From the NCBI GenBank assembly GCA_026826555.1, contig JAKSZT010004976.1, positions 4,093,437 through 4,157,436 on the forward strand: a DNA stretch of 64,000 nucleotides, read 5' to 3'. The position numbers and the translations under genes were made by a program. Source of the stretch: Tolypeutes matacus. Its lineage: Eukaryota; Chordata; Mammalia; Cingulata; Chlamyphoridae. The notes below the pieces were generated by a model. It was not told where the DNA came from. It was given only the letters and a program-made list of their open reading frames with translations, and ran no database searches. This document shows, in pieces, positions 1-12,370 of the stretch (within the stretch, counting starts at the first letter, position 1; each line of letters begins with the position of its first letter).

Positions 1-120
1 CATGACTTTAGGCAAGGGACTTACCCCTCTGAACCACCACTGTGTCACCTGTTAAATGGGGACTATGCTTCCCTTACCTACTTCACAGGGTGGTGTCAAG
101 CTGGATGTCATGAAGTAAGT
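1..120 (+). repeat. MIR SINE fragment
   Basis: Reads as the MIR core: a 'gacttt.ggcaag..acttacccctct' block, then 'gttaaatgggga', then the 'cctactt.acagggt' block. It is cut by the window edge, so the tRNA-like head is not visible. Confidence 0.75.
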
Positions 121-269
121 CCAGTTTCAGAATTTGTAAATATGTTCTGCAAATATATGGCAAATGACTTGCTGCTGCCCCCTCACCTATAGAAAGTGTC
201 AGAGTGGGGATTCCAGCCCAGGACATCAGCCCCTTCTCTGTGGTCACCACTAAGAGTGTTTGTGCAGCA

Positions 270-345
270 CCTTGTATTTTTCAAGCCTTTTCACCTGTGT
301 TAGTTCAATTAACACCCACTAAAATCTTCCAAGGGAGGTATGACT
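270..345 (-). repeat. possible MIR fragment
   Basis: A weak antisense MIR-like run ending in 'ggtatgactattatt'. It is highly diverged and could be chance. Confidence 0.3.
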
Positions 346-3300
346 ATTATTCTAATGTAGACGTGGATGTGAAGACTGTGAATAAATATTATTTAGAAAT
401 GAGAACCTTGGTCAATTACTGTTTTCCAGTTTTATTTCAACTTGATTCTGAAGTAGAGAGTCATTTCATATGCCATAGCTCTCCTTCTGGAGACACCCAT
501 CTTAAATGAGATGTCAGACATTTGTAAATTCTGCACATGTGCTTAGAGTAAATGGGGAGGTCAAGCTAATCCTGAGAAGTGTGAGTCCCAGAGAGACTGC
601 TGTTTGGCTAAAAGGATTTGAACAGCCCCTCACATCATAAACACTCTCTTTAGCTCTAGATCCCCAAAGGAAATAACTTTTGGTGGAAAAAACCTTATCA
701 GGTTACAAATTCAGCCTTCAAATTAGTACTTACCCCCAATAAAATGTTTTTTTTTTCTACTGTTTTGATTTGAATTTGTTCTTCGGAGTTTGTTTTATTA
801 GAATCTAAAAGGATCAAATTATGAGCCAGGGATTTCTGGTTACAAGCTCAAAGACCAGACTAACAGAGAAGTTCTTGGGATCATCATCAGCTCATTGACT
901 AATCTTGTCAGAGTTCTTACAATTCCATAGAGTTATTAATTCATCTGTTGATTTGGTGTCACAATAGATGAAGAGGTACAAAGTGATACAGTTAAGAATG
1001 GATAGACTTCTGGAGGTGAAGGTGGACAGCAGAAAGGAAGAAGAGAATGAAAAACTGTGAAGACAGGCCATTTTAACTTTTTTCTCATTTCCTATTTAAA
1101 AAGGGTGCTAAACTTGATCAAGATAAACTGATCCCAATAAACAATAGAAGAATAGAAAAAGACCAAGCTTCCACAGCAAAGAAGCACCTCTCCATTCAGA
1201 CAATATATTTGAGACCATTTTTTCTCCATGAAATATTGATTTATTACTTCATTCTCCAGGATTATAAATGGGAGGCCTCTGAACTGTGGTTTCTCCACTT
1301 TGTGTGGGCATTCACAGGCAGACACTATTTTGCCTTCTATTTTCCATTGCCCATGGGCTCCATCTGGTCCAGATGCCTCTTGCAGGAGTCGATGGTTAAA
1401 AGAATAAGATGAGTCCCAAATAGGTGGACACTATTTTAATAAACATTTTCCTACTCATAGAATTATTCATCGATGCTTCTCTTACATTGAAAAGGGAGAT
1501 TTACATTTTTGAATGCTGCATTTTGAATTAGGGTATAGAAAAAATAATACGCTGACCAATTTTCCACTTGCCGTTGGTTATTTGACTACTAATTTGATTG
1601 CAGAATTGCTCTTGCGTTGTAGTTGTTGTTTAGGCTAACCTAGACATTCAAGTGAGTTTCAAATTGCTGTTTTCAAATTGACTCAGAGTCAAAATATACA
1701 GAAAATACATTATACATAGCTACAGATCAGGTTCAGTAATATTTTTCAAACTTCTCAATTTTGTTTGAAAAATAAGGTAATTACGGGCATAGAGAGAAAA
1801 AATTTTAATTCCTTCAAGTGAAATATTCAAACATTAAACAATATCGGGGGGAGAAGTACTATAAAAAGGAAATGGCAGTGACCATTTTCACACTCTGCAA
1901 AAAGGAAATGGCAAATACTTTGTCCTTATAATTTTTTTCACTCGTCTAGTAGAAACACCTAGTATGATTCAGTAATTAAATATAAATGTATAGCATTTTA
2001 CAGTAGTTCTAAGAAATAGTATGATTCTATAACATCACCATCCCATCATATGCTAATAAGAAGTGAACCTTTAAATGGAGATCAAAAGCTCAAGATTTAC
2101 ATATCTTTTCACCTCTAAAACCCAAAGCATATTTTCACGCTGATCGAAAACATGTTGTGGAGTGATCAAATTTGAAGCATAAAAGGTTAACTTTTAAAAA
2201 ATAAGAACTAGTGCTGAACTTTGGAAATTGAGTTTAATATTGTCCCCCAACTGGAAGACAGGACTTGCTATTTTCTCTTTATAACAGGCAGGAAAATGTG
2301 TGGGGCAAACCAGATACTACAGATTTGAATTCTGAAACTTCTGGAAATTCGTGGGCAGATTCAAGATTAGATGAATACTCTTCTGAAAGAGCAGGGCCTG
2401 GTGTCAAGTTTTCAGATGGGCTCCGTGTAGAAAGAACCAAATGCTGGTGAGCCAGCTGGGCCCCTTGCTCCTCCTTCAGCTTTCATCTATACTTTCATGG
2501 CCAAGAGTCTGGGTGCTGGGAATGAGCTAACTCAGGGATCCCAAGGCTGACACACTTCATAGGCAGGGCTTCTTCTCTAAGAATGTTGTGAGCTGAAACG
2601 ACTGGCTTTACCCTGCTTAGCCATTCTATCAACAGCCTAGGCATCCCCTTGGTTTGCCCAGAGCCAGAAATATCACTGGATGGTGAAAAACAGCTTCTCT
2701 GCATGTGGCAAACGTGACCAAGTGATCACCTGCTCTTTGTGCCCCCGAGCCTTTTGATGGAGATGCAAAGGTGGGCAAGGTAGTCAGGTCCCTCCCCTTG
2801 TGGAGCTTACAGAAATAATAAGTTGTCCAAGTTCACTGTTTAATCTGCTAATAGTAATCATTGACTCTTCTGGAAGCTGAACCGTTTACTCCTTTTGACC
2901 TTTAGATAGAAGGCCCTGCCAACAAATCCCTTAGAATTCCTTAAGAGGAAACTATGTGTGAAACTCTTCCAATAAATTTTCAATAAGCCAGTCATGGAAT
3001 CATGAAACCACCTGGCATCCAGCTTCCTCCTTCTCAGAGAGAAAGAAGGTCTCCTTGTGCTTTCTCTTGGCCTTGGGCAGTCCAGCTCCCAGCAATTGAG
3101 CAATCCTTTGCCGGTCCAAACCAACATGTGGGACGTGGCATGGTTTCCACTGCTTCTAAACATAAACCTCTCTGTTCAACAGCAGCTCCTGGCACAAGTA
3201 TTTTTCATTTCTCCAAACTGCCACCTCTGGTTGGCTTAAATAGCATTTTAACACATTTAATTTTCTGTTCAAGGTGTGTTTTCAGACACAGAGTAAACAG

Positions 3301-3502
3301 TCTTCCACTCCCCATCAAAATATGTTCCTGGGAGTCATTTCTAAGATAACAAGAGAGATTTAATTTTCATGGCTAAAGTCACCTCATCCTATAAAGTTTC
3401 TTGGACTGGATTTCAAGAAGTTTCTTGATGTGTGTTTTGTTGTTGGTGGTGGTGATAGTGGTGGTTTTTTCCCCCTGCCTGTTTGTTTTAAATTCATCAT
3501 CT
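346..3502. other. unclassified non-coding stretch
   Basis: I recognise no gene or named repeat here. Open frames are short and interrupted. One small local duplication is visible: a 15-bp block at 1864-1878 recurs at 1899-1913. Confidence 0.5.
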
Positions 3503-3722
3503 ATAGCCGTGGTTGAAAAACTATGACCCTCGGGCCAGTCTGCACCTGCCACTTGTTTTTGTAAATAAAGTTTTATTGGAACATAGCTATGCCCACTTAG
3601 TTAAGGATTGCCTATGGCTGCTTTTGTTTACATTGGCAGAATTGAGTAGTTGGGATGGAGACTGTATTGCCCATAAAACCTAAAATATTTACTATCTGAC
3701 CCTTTACAGAAAAACATTTCCA
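3503..3722. mobile_element. hAT-Charlie (MER1 group) non-autonomous DNA transposon
   Basis: Contains the well-known block 'gtaaataaagttttattgga', then a 'cctatggctgct' block, 'cagaattgagtagttg', and 'aatatttactatctg.ccctttacag'. These match a common mammalian Charlie-type MITE whose ends read 'ggtcggcaaact'. The exact family name (MER33, MER58 or similar) is uncertain. Confidence 0.7.
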
Positions 3723-4149
3723 GGATCCTATCATCGTGTCATATAGCATAAAAGCCAATTTCCCATTGCTTATTAATGCCTTGTTTTCGTTCTCACACCA
3801 AGTTTACTATTCTTTCCAGTTCTTTCTTGTTCATCCTTGAGCTTTGGTTCATAATATTCTAAACACGGAACATCCTGCCTTTACCAAAATAATTGACATT
3901 TTGCCCAGCCTCTAAATTTCACCTTCTTGATGAATTTGCAGTGAAGGAATTAATATTACTAACCTGTAGTTCCAACCCTGTGCCCACATCTACAGTATTC
4001 TCTTGCCCAGAGGGTATAGAAATGCATTTTTGTACATGTCCACACCCTTCTATACCCATTTGTACACTTTTGTATTGGCATGCCTTTTTCAAATTGACAT
4101 ATCCTTTGATTTTTATCAATTGAATTTAATTTTGCATCTAACTATGTGC

Positions 4150-4315
4150 TATGTGCCTTGGAGGGTGCTTTATGCCCCAAATATGGTATAAGATAATATT
4201 ATTAAGTTTACTCTGCAGATGACAAAACTGAGGTTCAGAAAGGTTTTTAGGTTATTTGTTCAAGTTTACACAGCTGGTAAGTGGCAGAGCCAGAATTTAA
4301 AGCTAGGTCAACCTC
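4150..4315 (-). repeat. MIR SINE
   Basis: Antisense MIR: 'cagatgacaaaactgaggtt', then 'cagctggtaagtggcagagc', then 'aaagctaggtcaacctcactc'. Most of the core is present. Confidence 0.85.
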
Positions 4316-4719
4316 ACTCTCAATTACCTACAAAACGACTTCATTTACCTCACAGTACCAGGGATTAATAAAGCATAACCTACTTTAGCCATTCTGATGG
4401 AAATATATCTAAAACATTTCACATACTTCCCCAGCATCTCATTACATCACACTAAATGTAAGTTAAGGTCTTCTGGATGAGTCTGCATCGTAACTATTAA
4501 TATAAGTTATTTTATGGAAGTGTAGAAGAATCTGAATCTGTAATATGGTACAGACTGACTTTGAAAGTCTGGTTCAACCCTACTCTGACAGAGGAAAGAG
4601 GATTAGTTGTACTTTTTCCTGCTATTTCACTCTTTACTTCCATGCCTCTACTTGGCTAGGTAAGCTTGTGTGGAAAGTAAAACCGAATTGCTTGAACGGC
4701 TATATTGTCCCCTGGTGAA

Positions 4720-4868
4720 GAAGACAGACTTTGGAGGAACACAGCTGTACGGTCCAGTCCGGGTTCTGCCCATTGTTAGCTGTATAACAGCCCCTCCGAG
4801 CCTCAGCTGCCTCCATTGCCCAGAGGGTTTAATCGTGCACTCAGTAGGAAAAAAAGAAAATGCTGCAC
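4720..4868 (+). repeat. MIR SINE
   Basis: Sense MIR with the core 'ttagctgtataacagcccct', followed by 'gagcctcagctgcctccatt'. The upstream portion matches the 'gactctggagcc' region. Confidence 0.7.
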
Positions 4869-5869
4869 ATGAATCAGGCCTATAGGAAGCATCCCATAGG
4901 TGGTGGTTACTATTATTAGATTTTTGAGGATATTCTTTCACTTGGATGCTTGGAGACCATTTAGACCTACTTCCTTAATTCTTAGAGGTACTGCCAAGAC
5001 CTCCAAAGAAGGCCAAGTGATGACTGATATTTGAGTTCTTTGCATTCTTCCAGCCTATCTTCTTTAACTGCATACGAGTGGAACATTTTCTGCTCTAGCT
5101 TCTATGGCTAGTACAGAGCATCATTCACTAGAAGTGTACAGTAGGGGTGTTTGACAAAGATTGATTGTTGCTGTTAAATCCTTTTCTTTAGATCCCCATC
5201 TTCAAGGAACTGCTGGCCACAGACAGAGAAAACAATCAGTCTTTGTGTCCAGCCAACCACGGCTCTCCACTGGACCTCCTGGGAAAGAAGCAGAGAACCA
5301 TAAATTTAATAATACACTAATGGGAAGGAAGAATGGTGAGTGGGCCAACATCTCATCCTGCCAATATGGCTTTCTATTGGGCACCGCAGTCATGGATCTG
5401 CAGGCACTTAGGTTTTACTCTTTCTTAAGGGTGCAATTGTGAACCTCTTAGATTTCTTCAGAAGGGATCTGGGACAGGGTCAGATATGGGAACTGGCTCA
5501 GTGTTCCCAAAAACCTTCCTAGGGAAAGGAACTTGGTCTTTTCTTTGTGTGGCTCTGTGTGGTAGTAAAGGTGTGCAATGGACCAGTGAGTGATTGGTAG
5601 TTCTAGGGAAGCAAATTTGAACTTCACCTTCAGGAGGCACTTTGGAATAACTCTCTTCCCAGAGAGTAGAGTCTCCAAGAAGACTATAGAACTCTCGAGG
5701 GAGAACATTCAGAGGGGATTCGGCATTAGCTACCAGTTGAGGGAAGGTCTTTTTGAGCTCTGAAATCCTCTGGTTCTAAACTTTGCAAAACTTCATCTTA
5801 CCACTTCTGATGGACTACAAGTCCCGAAGCCTAGAACTCACAGTGCTTCTGGCAAGGTTTCCTTAACAC
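4869..5869. other. unclassified non-coding stretch
   Basis: No gene, tRNA or named repeat recognised. Open frames on both strands are under 100 codons and resemble nothing I know. Confidence 0.5.
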
Positions 5870-6015
5870 TGCTCCCAAACTTGGACATGTGCAAGGACCA
5901 CCTGGGGTCCAGGGAAAAAGCAGCTGTGGTAGTAGGTCTGGGGCAGGGCCTGAGATTCTGTATTCTAACTGGTTACTAGGTGACCAGGTGCAGCTGCCCA
6001 GGACTACACCTCCAG
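5870..6015. mobile_element. MER5A-like hAT-Charlie MITE
   Basis: Shows the MER5A pattern: 'aaggaccacctgggg', a C/G-rich centre, then 'cctgagattctgtattctaa' and 'aggtgaccaggtgcagct'. The terminal repeats are eroded. A 146-codon antisense open frame across it is not a gene. Confidence 0.65.
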
Positions 6016-6879
6016 CAACAGGGTTGTAAAAAGACGTTTGAATTCGGAAGGCTTGGGAAGTAACCCCCTTTACCACCCACCCCCACAGGGAAGTCAGGGG
6101 TCTACACCAGTGCACACTCCCTCCTGCCTTGCTTCCACCACCCCACCCCCCAAAGTGTTCTTCTTCTAATAAGGTCGCTATATGACTCGTCATCCAATGC
6201 AGGGGTATTTTGGAGTGAGAAGAGACACTATTAATTTTGCTGGGATTGAAACTAGAACTGAGATGTTGCATATCAGGTCCTCTACTGAGTGTTGTTTTCT
6301 TTTTTTTTTTTTAATATAAAATTCATGGTCTTACATCTTACTGTGCTCCTAAAACAGGACTATTTATTTTCCCTTTGCTTTTGTAGGTAAAGGAAGCATC
6401 CTGGGTAATCTGTCCAAAGGGAAATGGAACAAGAAGCAAAAAACTGCTCAAATGGTAAATAAACTATTTAGGATCCGATGTGTATTCATGAGTCACAGGG
6501 GTGGGAAAAAGAACTTCACTGCCCTAGGTCGGTAAACCACAAACCCTCTGAATCAATAGTATTCAGTTTGCTGTTCTAATAATGGCAAACACCAAGGTGT
6601 ACCACAGTGGGTGGAAGGGGTTTCCTTCCTTTTTTTCCTTATACAATGTTTGAACACAGCATTAAGTTCGTTCAGAGGAGGCAGGAGGATTTTCTTCTTC
6701 ACTCTCCGGGCCCAGGAGTGGGGCTTCTGCACTGGGCTCCGTGGAAGAGCATTTTAGCTCCTGCTAAGGGTCTTTTCACCTGGGGGTGGTCCCTTGCCAG
6801 CCATCCTTTTGTTGATTTAGCCGAGAATCCACCTGAGACCCTTAGTGTGGATTTTTTTTTTTTTAGAGGGGTGTTTCTG
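6016..6879. other. unclassified non-coding stretch
   Basis: No gene or named repeat recognised. A T12 run lies near 6300. A 147-codon sense frame starting at 6607 has no recognisable domain and runs into MIR sequence, so I do not call it a gene. Confidence 0.45.
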
Positions 6880-7020
6880 TATTTCATTGACTCTTCACAA
6901 AGACCCAGGAAGCTGGCAGCCCTCCACTGTAACCAAGGAAGAGACAGGGCTGCCAAATGCTTGGACTGCCCCAGAAGGAAGCTGGGAGTTGAACTCATGC
7001 CTTCTGGGCTCCAAAGTCAC
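6880..7020 (-). repeat. MIR SINE, diverged
   Basis: Antisense MIR pattern: 'ttgactcttcacaaagaccc', a degenerate 'gaggaaactgaggc' block, then 'gggagttgaactcatgcctt' and 'ctccaaagtcac'. Confidence 0.55.
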
Positions 7021-7049
7021 TGTTTACGTTCATCAGAGAATCACTTTTA

Positions 7050-7145
7050 GGGCGCAGGTGACTGCAGTCATCTCCCCCTGCCTTTGTCTGGCAGATGAGG
7101 AAACTTAGCCCAGAGGATGACAGATTTTGTCAGGCATGTAACACA
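7050..7145 (-). repeat. possible second MIR fragment
   Basis: Antisense block 'cagatgaggaaacttagccc' next to the previous MIR, either a second copy or a rearranged continuation. Confidence 0.45.
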
Positions 7146-7344
7146 TCAGCGAGGAATGCAACTGAATAAGAAGCAAGTTTTTAATTTCTGGACTAAGGTC
7201 CCTCCTCTTCCGCACGATGCCTCTAAAGTAGCCCCACAGGCACAGCAGTAGAGGCTGCCAGCTTCACCCTCGCTAGAAGAGGAGGCAATAGTGCACAAGA
7301 GTTGCCAGCTCTCTCACCACCAGCCTATCCAGGTGTTCACTATG

Positions 7345-7438
7345 CGAGCACAGGTGTGAGTGTGTGAGTGGCCACGTGTGTGCGTGCACGTGTGTGTGCA
7401 TGTGTGAGATTGTGCATGTGCGTGAGTGTATGCATGTT
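7345..7438. repeat. degenerate (TG)n simple repeat
   Basis: An irregular alternation of TG with GTGTGCG and GTGAGTG variants. Purity is low. The antisense histidine/threonine-rich open frame here is a by-product of the repeat. Confidence 0.85.
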
Positions 7439-7607
7439 TTGAGTGGAAAAAGACACTGAGAGAACTTATTTTTAAGTTATTGTGCTTCCTCAGCACAGAT
7501 TTAAGGTAAATATTATGATCCACACTTTTCCGATGCTAAAGTCCACAGCACAGAAGGGCAAGTGTGCAGAAATCCTACCCATCTGGCACTGGAGAATGGA
7601 ATGCTCT

Positions 7608-8000
7608 GGTTTTCCCTTTATTATAGAAGTTGTGGGTTTACAGAATAATCATGCATAAAATCCAGTGTTCCCATATACCACCCTATTATTAATTCCTTGC
7701 ATGGATATGGTACATTTACAACAATTGATGATAGCACATTTTTATAATTGTATTATTAACTATAGTCCCTGGTTTAACTTAGAGTTCACTATTCGTATAA
7801 TGCAGTTCTATGGATTTTTTAAAATGAATTTTTTGTCTGTTACCATATATGCAATCTAACATTTCCCCTCTTAACCACATTCAAATATGTATTTCAGTTC
7901 CATTAATTACATTCATAATGTTGTGCTACCACCACTACCATCCATTACCAAACCATTTCCATCATTCCAAATAGGAACTCTGTACATTTTAAGCCTAAAC
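7608..8000 (-). mobile_element. L1 3' end, 5'-truncated
   Basis: Antisense L1 3' UTR: on the minus strand it ends with '..aaacccacaacttctataa' and an AATAAA, as does the copy at 46.7 kb. It is flanked by an 8-bp direct repeat AATGCTCT (7600-7607 and 8001-8008), a plausible target-site duplication. Only the 3' UTR is left. Confidence 0.75.
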
Positions 8001-8214
8001 AATGCTCTTTATAACTCAATATTTGGGTGCGATAGCTCAGATTACCAATTCTCAATGTAAAACATTGTTTTAGGGAGTTATAAGGAAAGTAACCTTATTT
8101 TTACCATAATCCAGAAAGCACTCTAAGGATCCTGCAATGATTTACATTAGAAATAGAGGTAAATATTACACTGGAGTATGGAGATGTGCTAGTTAATAGA
8201 AACTGCTGGTTGAT

Positions 8215-8275
8215 CTATTGGTCTAAGAGCACAGATTTGGAATCGACAGACCTGGCTTGCTCTCAAGTTCATCCC
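8215..8275 (+). repeat. possible MIR head fragment
   Basis: 'ctaagagcacagatttggaa' followed by 'cagacctgg' resembles the MIR tRNA-like head. Short and weak. Confidence 0.4.
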
Positions 8276-8453
8276 CAAATAGAGCCAAAATGAAAAGGCT
8301 TACCGTCCATCCATATTAAGACATCTTGCCATTGGTAGAATAACACTTGTTGACAGCTGTTCTGTACACACTCAAGGTCACAAAGCACATCTCTTTCTCG
8401 AGTTAAAATGAGATGCAAAATGGCAATTAATGCCATGGAATTTATTAGATCAC

Positions 8454-8520
8454 ACCATATGAAATTGCCGATATTCAGCTGTGTTGTTTTAACCAACAAA
8501 AAATGATAATTTCATATGGT
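8454..8520. repeat. perfect 13-bp inverted repeat
   Basis: ACCATATGAAATT (8454-8466) is matched by its reverse complement at 8508-8520 with a 41-nt spacer. It could be the ends of a small unrecognised MITE or chance. Confidence 0.7.
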
Positions 8521-8979
8521 TCAACCCAATCTTTTCTTAAACTTTAAGAAAGAGAGAAATGGCCATGACAGACCTATCAACCCCTTAGGAAAATTAATCT
8601 AGATCACAGAAGGGAAAGCTATAAACAGCTTTCCAGAGCAGGTTGTAATGATTCTCCTACTTTTAAAGAAATCTACTTGCTCTTTCTTCAGCATCAGTTC
8701 AGCTTGTAAGAAGAGCAAGGTCTGTAAAGAGAGACTCAGAATTAGGTATCTCAGTATTTTATCAAAATTCTGAGTTTTTGGTAGATGGGAATTGGTGATG
8801 AAAGAAGTGGAAAATCTGGCCTTAGGGGCCTGGCTCTATGCCTTGCTATTTGGACGTCTGGGGGCATTTCAGACCCAACCTTCTGTAAATAAATAAAAAA
8901 TAAAACCCCAAAACTCCTTTCAATCCCATCACTGGCCATTCTAAGCCTACCATTTATCTCTTTATATTACAGTCAACTC

Positions 8980-9490
8980 CAGAGGTTCTCAAACTTTGTG
9001 GTCTCAGAACCCCTTTACACTCTTAAAAATTATCAAGGACTTCAAGAGCTTTGCTTTATGTGGTTTACATCTATTAGTATTTAATGTGTTAGAAATTAAT
9101 ATATTAGAAATTTAAGAATATTTTTATTAACTTCTTTAAAATAACAATGAAAAACCCACTGCAGATTAATGTAAATAGAATATTTTAATGAAACATAATC
9201 TCCCTGCTGAACCAGAAAAATTGGCTCGAGAAGAGTGGCGTGTTAAACACCTTTGCACATCTCTTCATTGACTGGCTTGATAACAGAAAGCTGGATTCCC
9301 ATATCTCCTTCTGTTTTCAATCAGCTGTGATAGCACATGTCACACAACCTCAGGAAAACTCCACCAGACACTTGTAAGAAGCAAATAATGCCTGAGCATC
9401 ACAGTATTATGAAAATAGTTTTGACCACGTGGACTCCCTGAAACGACCTTGAGGGCCCTCAGGAGTCTCTGGACCACACTTTTATACTTC
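8980..9490. mobile_element. MER1-type hAT-Charlie element
   Basis: Begins 'agaggttctcaaactttgtg' followed by 'cagaacccctttacactctt', and ends in a 'ctggaccacactt' block. These are the paired ends of the MER1A/MER1B group. It is internally AT-rich with no transposase frame, as expected for a non-autonomous copy. Confidence 0.75.
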
Positions 9491-9502
9491 CCTATGATGT
9501 AT

Positions 9503-9893
9503 TAAAGCTTATCAGTATTTGTCCTTTTGTGTCTGGCTTGCTTCACTCAACATAATGTCCTCCAGATTCATCCATGTTGTCATATGTTTTATGACTTCAT
9601 TTCTTCTTACAGCTGCATAATATTCCATCGTGTGAATAGACCACAGTTTGTTTATACTGTATGAATGCATTACTATGAACCAAATATATTGTGTAGTATA
9701 TTGTTTGATTCACACACAAAAAAAAACAAAAAACAAAAAAAAACAAAAAACAAAACAACAAAAAAAATTTACATGTATCCATTACATTTAATTGAGTAAT
9801 GTATATATTTATTCATCTGTGTTTACTTTTTAGTTTTTTATTGCTTATGTTTTCAATTATTAAATGTACAAAATAAAGTTAAAGCTTATCAGT
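9503..9893 (+). mobile_element. short L1 insertion with inverted 5' part, flanked by 15-bp TSD
   Basis: The 15-mer TTAAAGCTTATCAGT occurs at 9503-9517 and 9879-9893 and bounds a 361-bp insert. The left half (9518 to about 9700) is antisense L1 ORF2 C-terminal sequence ('cataatattccatcgtgt'). The right end (9766-9878) is in sense orientation and ends in 'ttaaatgtacaaaataaag'. An A-rich (CAAA)n tract lies between them. The site TT/AAAG fits L1 endonuclease. The layout fits twin priming. The tail after AATAAA is nearly absent. Confidence 0.75.
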
Positions 9894-12194
9894 CAGTTAC
9901 ACTTCAGTGTGAATGTGATTCACAGGTCGTTTTCTAAGGAAGCTCTGCTAGGGGAACAGAAGAGGATAAGATTGAGGGTGAAAAGGGTACAAACTGAGCT
10001 TCCCCTGCCTGACCTGGCCCGGGGTTGATCTGGGTGGGCTACAGCTGATCTGTCTAAAGTTGCCTCTGGCCTCAAGCTCTTCCTAGCCAGCTCACATTTT
10101 CCTTCTCTCCTTACTTTGGAATGTGTGCTAACACTGATAGAACCCTGGCATGCACTTCCAGTCTGGCCTTCCCCCTTTCCACATTTCCAAATGATCTGCA
10201 ATATGGGTGATTTATGAGGCTTGGGGTAGAATATGAGGTGGTGTATAAGTCAGGTCCACTCAGAAGCTATTTGAATACAGAGAATTTAACATTTGGAATT
10301 AATCTATTATTGAAGGACTGAATGGGCAAACGGGGGGCTCACAAAAGTCATAGAAGCAGGTGCATCCCCTCAAGTTAGGGTTTCAAAAGGAAGAAGTTGC
10401 AACAATTATCACTTAGAAGCTCAAAGGAGAAGCCTGGGGTTTGGGACTCTGAGGAAGGGAACGGCTCAACTCATGCTGGATTCTCTGAGGGGGATGATGA
10501 GGCTGGCTCTGAGGGTTGGAAAGCTGCAAATGAGCTACAGGAACTGCCACTGCTGGGGTGAAGAAGCCTTGCTGGGGAGATGCTGAAATGGCAGGAAGCA
10601 CTCAGAAGGGAAGGGGGCAGGTACCGGCTCCTTCCAGCCTTGTGCTATTGCTCTAGCACCTCCTCTTGGCAGAGCCCAAAGGGAGCAGCTGGCTGAGTAG
10701 ATGGGGTTTGCAGAGTCCCAGCCCCAGAGTTACAGGTTGGTTATAGGAAGGCAAGAAACAATCATCGAATAACAGACCATTCCCAACTCCCACTATGCTA
10801 AGTGCTGATCTTATTACAATAGCACCAGAGACGGCACACTGTCTCGGGGATGCACTGTTGTTTCTAAAGGGATCTAAAATCGTCTTCCTGCCAGACTCAG
10901 CACAGAAGCAGCAAAAGTGGACAACTTTCTATTGTGTCCCCTGCTCCTGTCTTCCTTAAATTAACCTGAAGAGGCTTCGATTGAACCTTGAGGAAGCTGG
11001 ATTCCTGGAAGTCATAGGACAAATTACAGCCCCACAAGCTTTTCCTTTTAAATAGTTGCTCCTTTTTGTAAAGGAGGGGGAGAAGCTTGCTCCTGAAGTT
11101 TCAGGAAAGTACCCCACACCTCAGCTTCTGCCACAAAGTCTTCACAGGTGGATGCTGGGCCATGGGGGAAAGGAAAGAGAAAACAAGTTGGCCAGGGCTG
11201 AATTTAATGGAAAGGATTTCTGAGTTCCCTTAAAAAAAAATTTTTTTTTTTAAATGTTCTCTTTTCATCTCCCTGCAATCTCATCCAATCAAGCTCACTC
11301 CCATTTTCATTTAATCCTTTAACCATCTTAAAAGGCAACTCCCATTCTTTATTGATCTGTCTCACCTCCCAAAGGGTTAAATAAAGGACTAAAAGGGCCA
11401 CTGGGATTACGCTAGAAGTGTCAATTTCCTGGTCTAATGTGCCCTCTAGTGGTCAAAACCATTCAGTGCCTTCTTGCAGGCACTAGTTTTCTAGTTTGGC
11501 TATCATAGGACTTTTTTTTTCAGAACAACCACAACGCTGTATAAATGTATAAAGCCAAAATATGGAAGAAAAAACAAAGAAACACAAATGGCACAATTTC
11601 TATGGATAAAAAAATGTGTATACGTTTAACAACAACAAACACCACAGGTCCTGTCACTCGAATTTTAAAAAATTAGAATTTATTTGTATTTCTGGTTGTT
11701 TTTATTAATGCCCCAATAGTATAATACTTTGTAATATTTTTCTCCTAACATACAGTTTTGGTTACTGAGATAAAGGTTATTGAGGATTCACTTCTGAGGA
11801 CTAAGATAAAGAAATGGAAGCACAATAACCTCTAATTAGATATAAGATGAATGTTCCTTAAAGTTCAATGGAACATATTTACTTTTTACCAGTCAGCCTA
11901 TGGCTATTTTATGGGTAATTGAAAAGCCTGAAATTCAGCGACCTGTAAGTTAAAAAAAAAAGTCTGCGTAAATTCACAGATGTTGTAAGCACTTGAGAGT
12001 ATCCTCAGATTATCTTCTGATACCATATTTTTTTTCTGGAATCATCCTCTGAGTAAATTCCTCTGAGGTGCATTGTCTTCTTTTTCTGCCTGACCCTGTC
12101 CTGGGTATATCAATGACTCCCCTCTGAATGGGAGAGCAGAATGGAAATGGAGGAATGTTCCAGGCTGAATGTCAACATTCCAGAGATGGAGAGT
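9894..12194. other. mostly unclassified; old repeat-like segment 10230-10780
   Basis: No gene recognised. The part from about 10230 to 10780, ending near 'gcagagtcccagcccca', resembles an old interspersed mammalian repeat, but I cannot name the family. The rest is ordinary non-coding DNA. A candidate CTCF site at 11437-11454 is listed separately. Confidence 0.4.
11437..11454 (-). promoter_or_regulatory. candidate CTCF binding site
   Basis: The minus strand reads TGACCACTAGAGGGCACAT, a close match to the CTCF core consensus CCASYAGRKGGC. It lies in sequence I do not recognise as a repeat. Binding is an inference from the motif only. Confidence 0.5.
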
Positions 12195-12370
12195 TTAGGC
12201 TTAAAGAGTTAAAATTAAAGTCCTGGATTCAGATCCTGGCAGAGCTTTCATTGGCCTATGAATTGGGGTATCCTTATTTACCCCTCTGAGCCCTGGTTTT
12301 CCCAGCTGTAAAATAAAGATAAGAGTTTCCTCATAAGAGAATCACGAGGATTTAACCGGGAGAGAGCCCC
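12195..12370 (+). repeat. MIR SINE
   Basis: Sense MIR: 'gtcctggattcagatcctgg', then 'ttacccctctgagccctggt', 'cagctgtaaaataaagataa' and 'atcacgaggatttaa'. Nearly the full core. Confidence 0.8.

Noticed and set aside
5831..6271. 146-codon antisense open frame
   Set aside because: It runs through a MER5A element and unclassified DNA, and has no recognisable domain.
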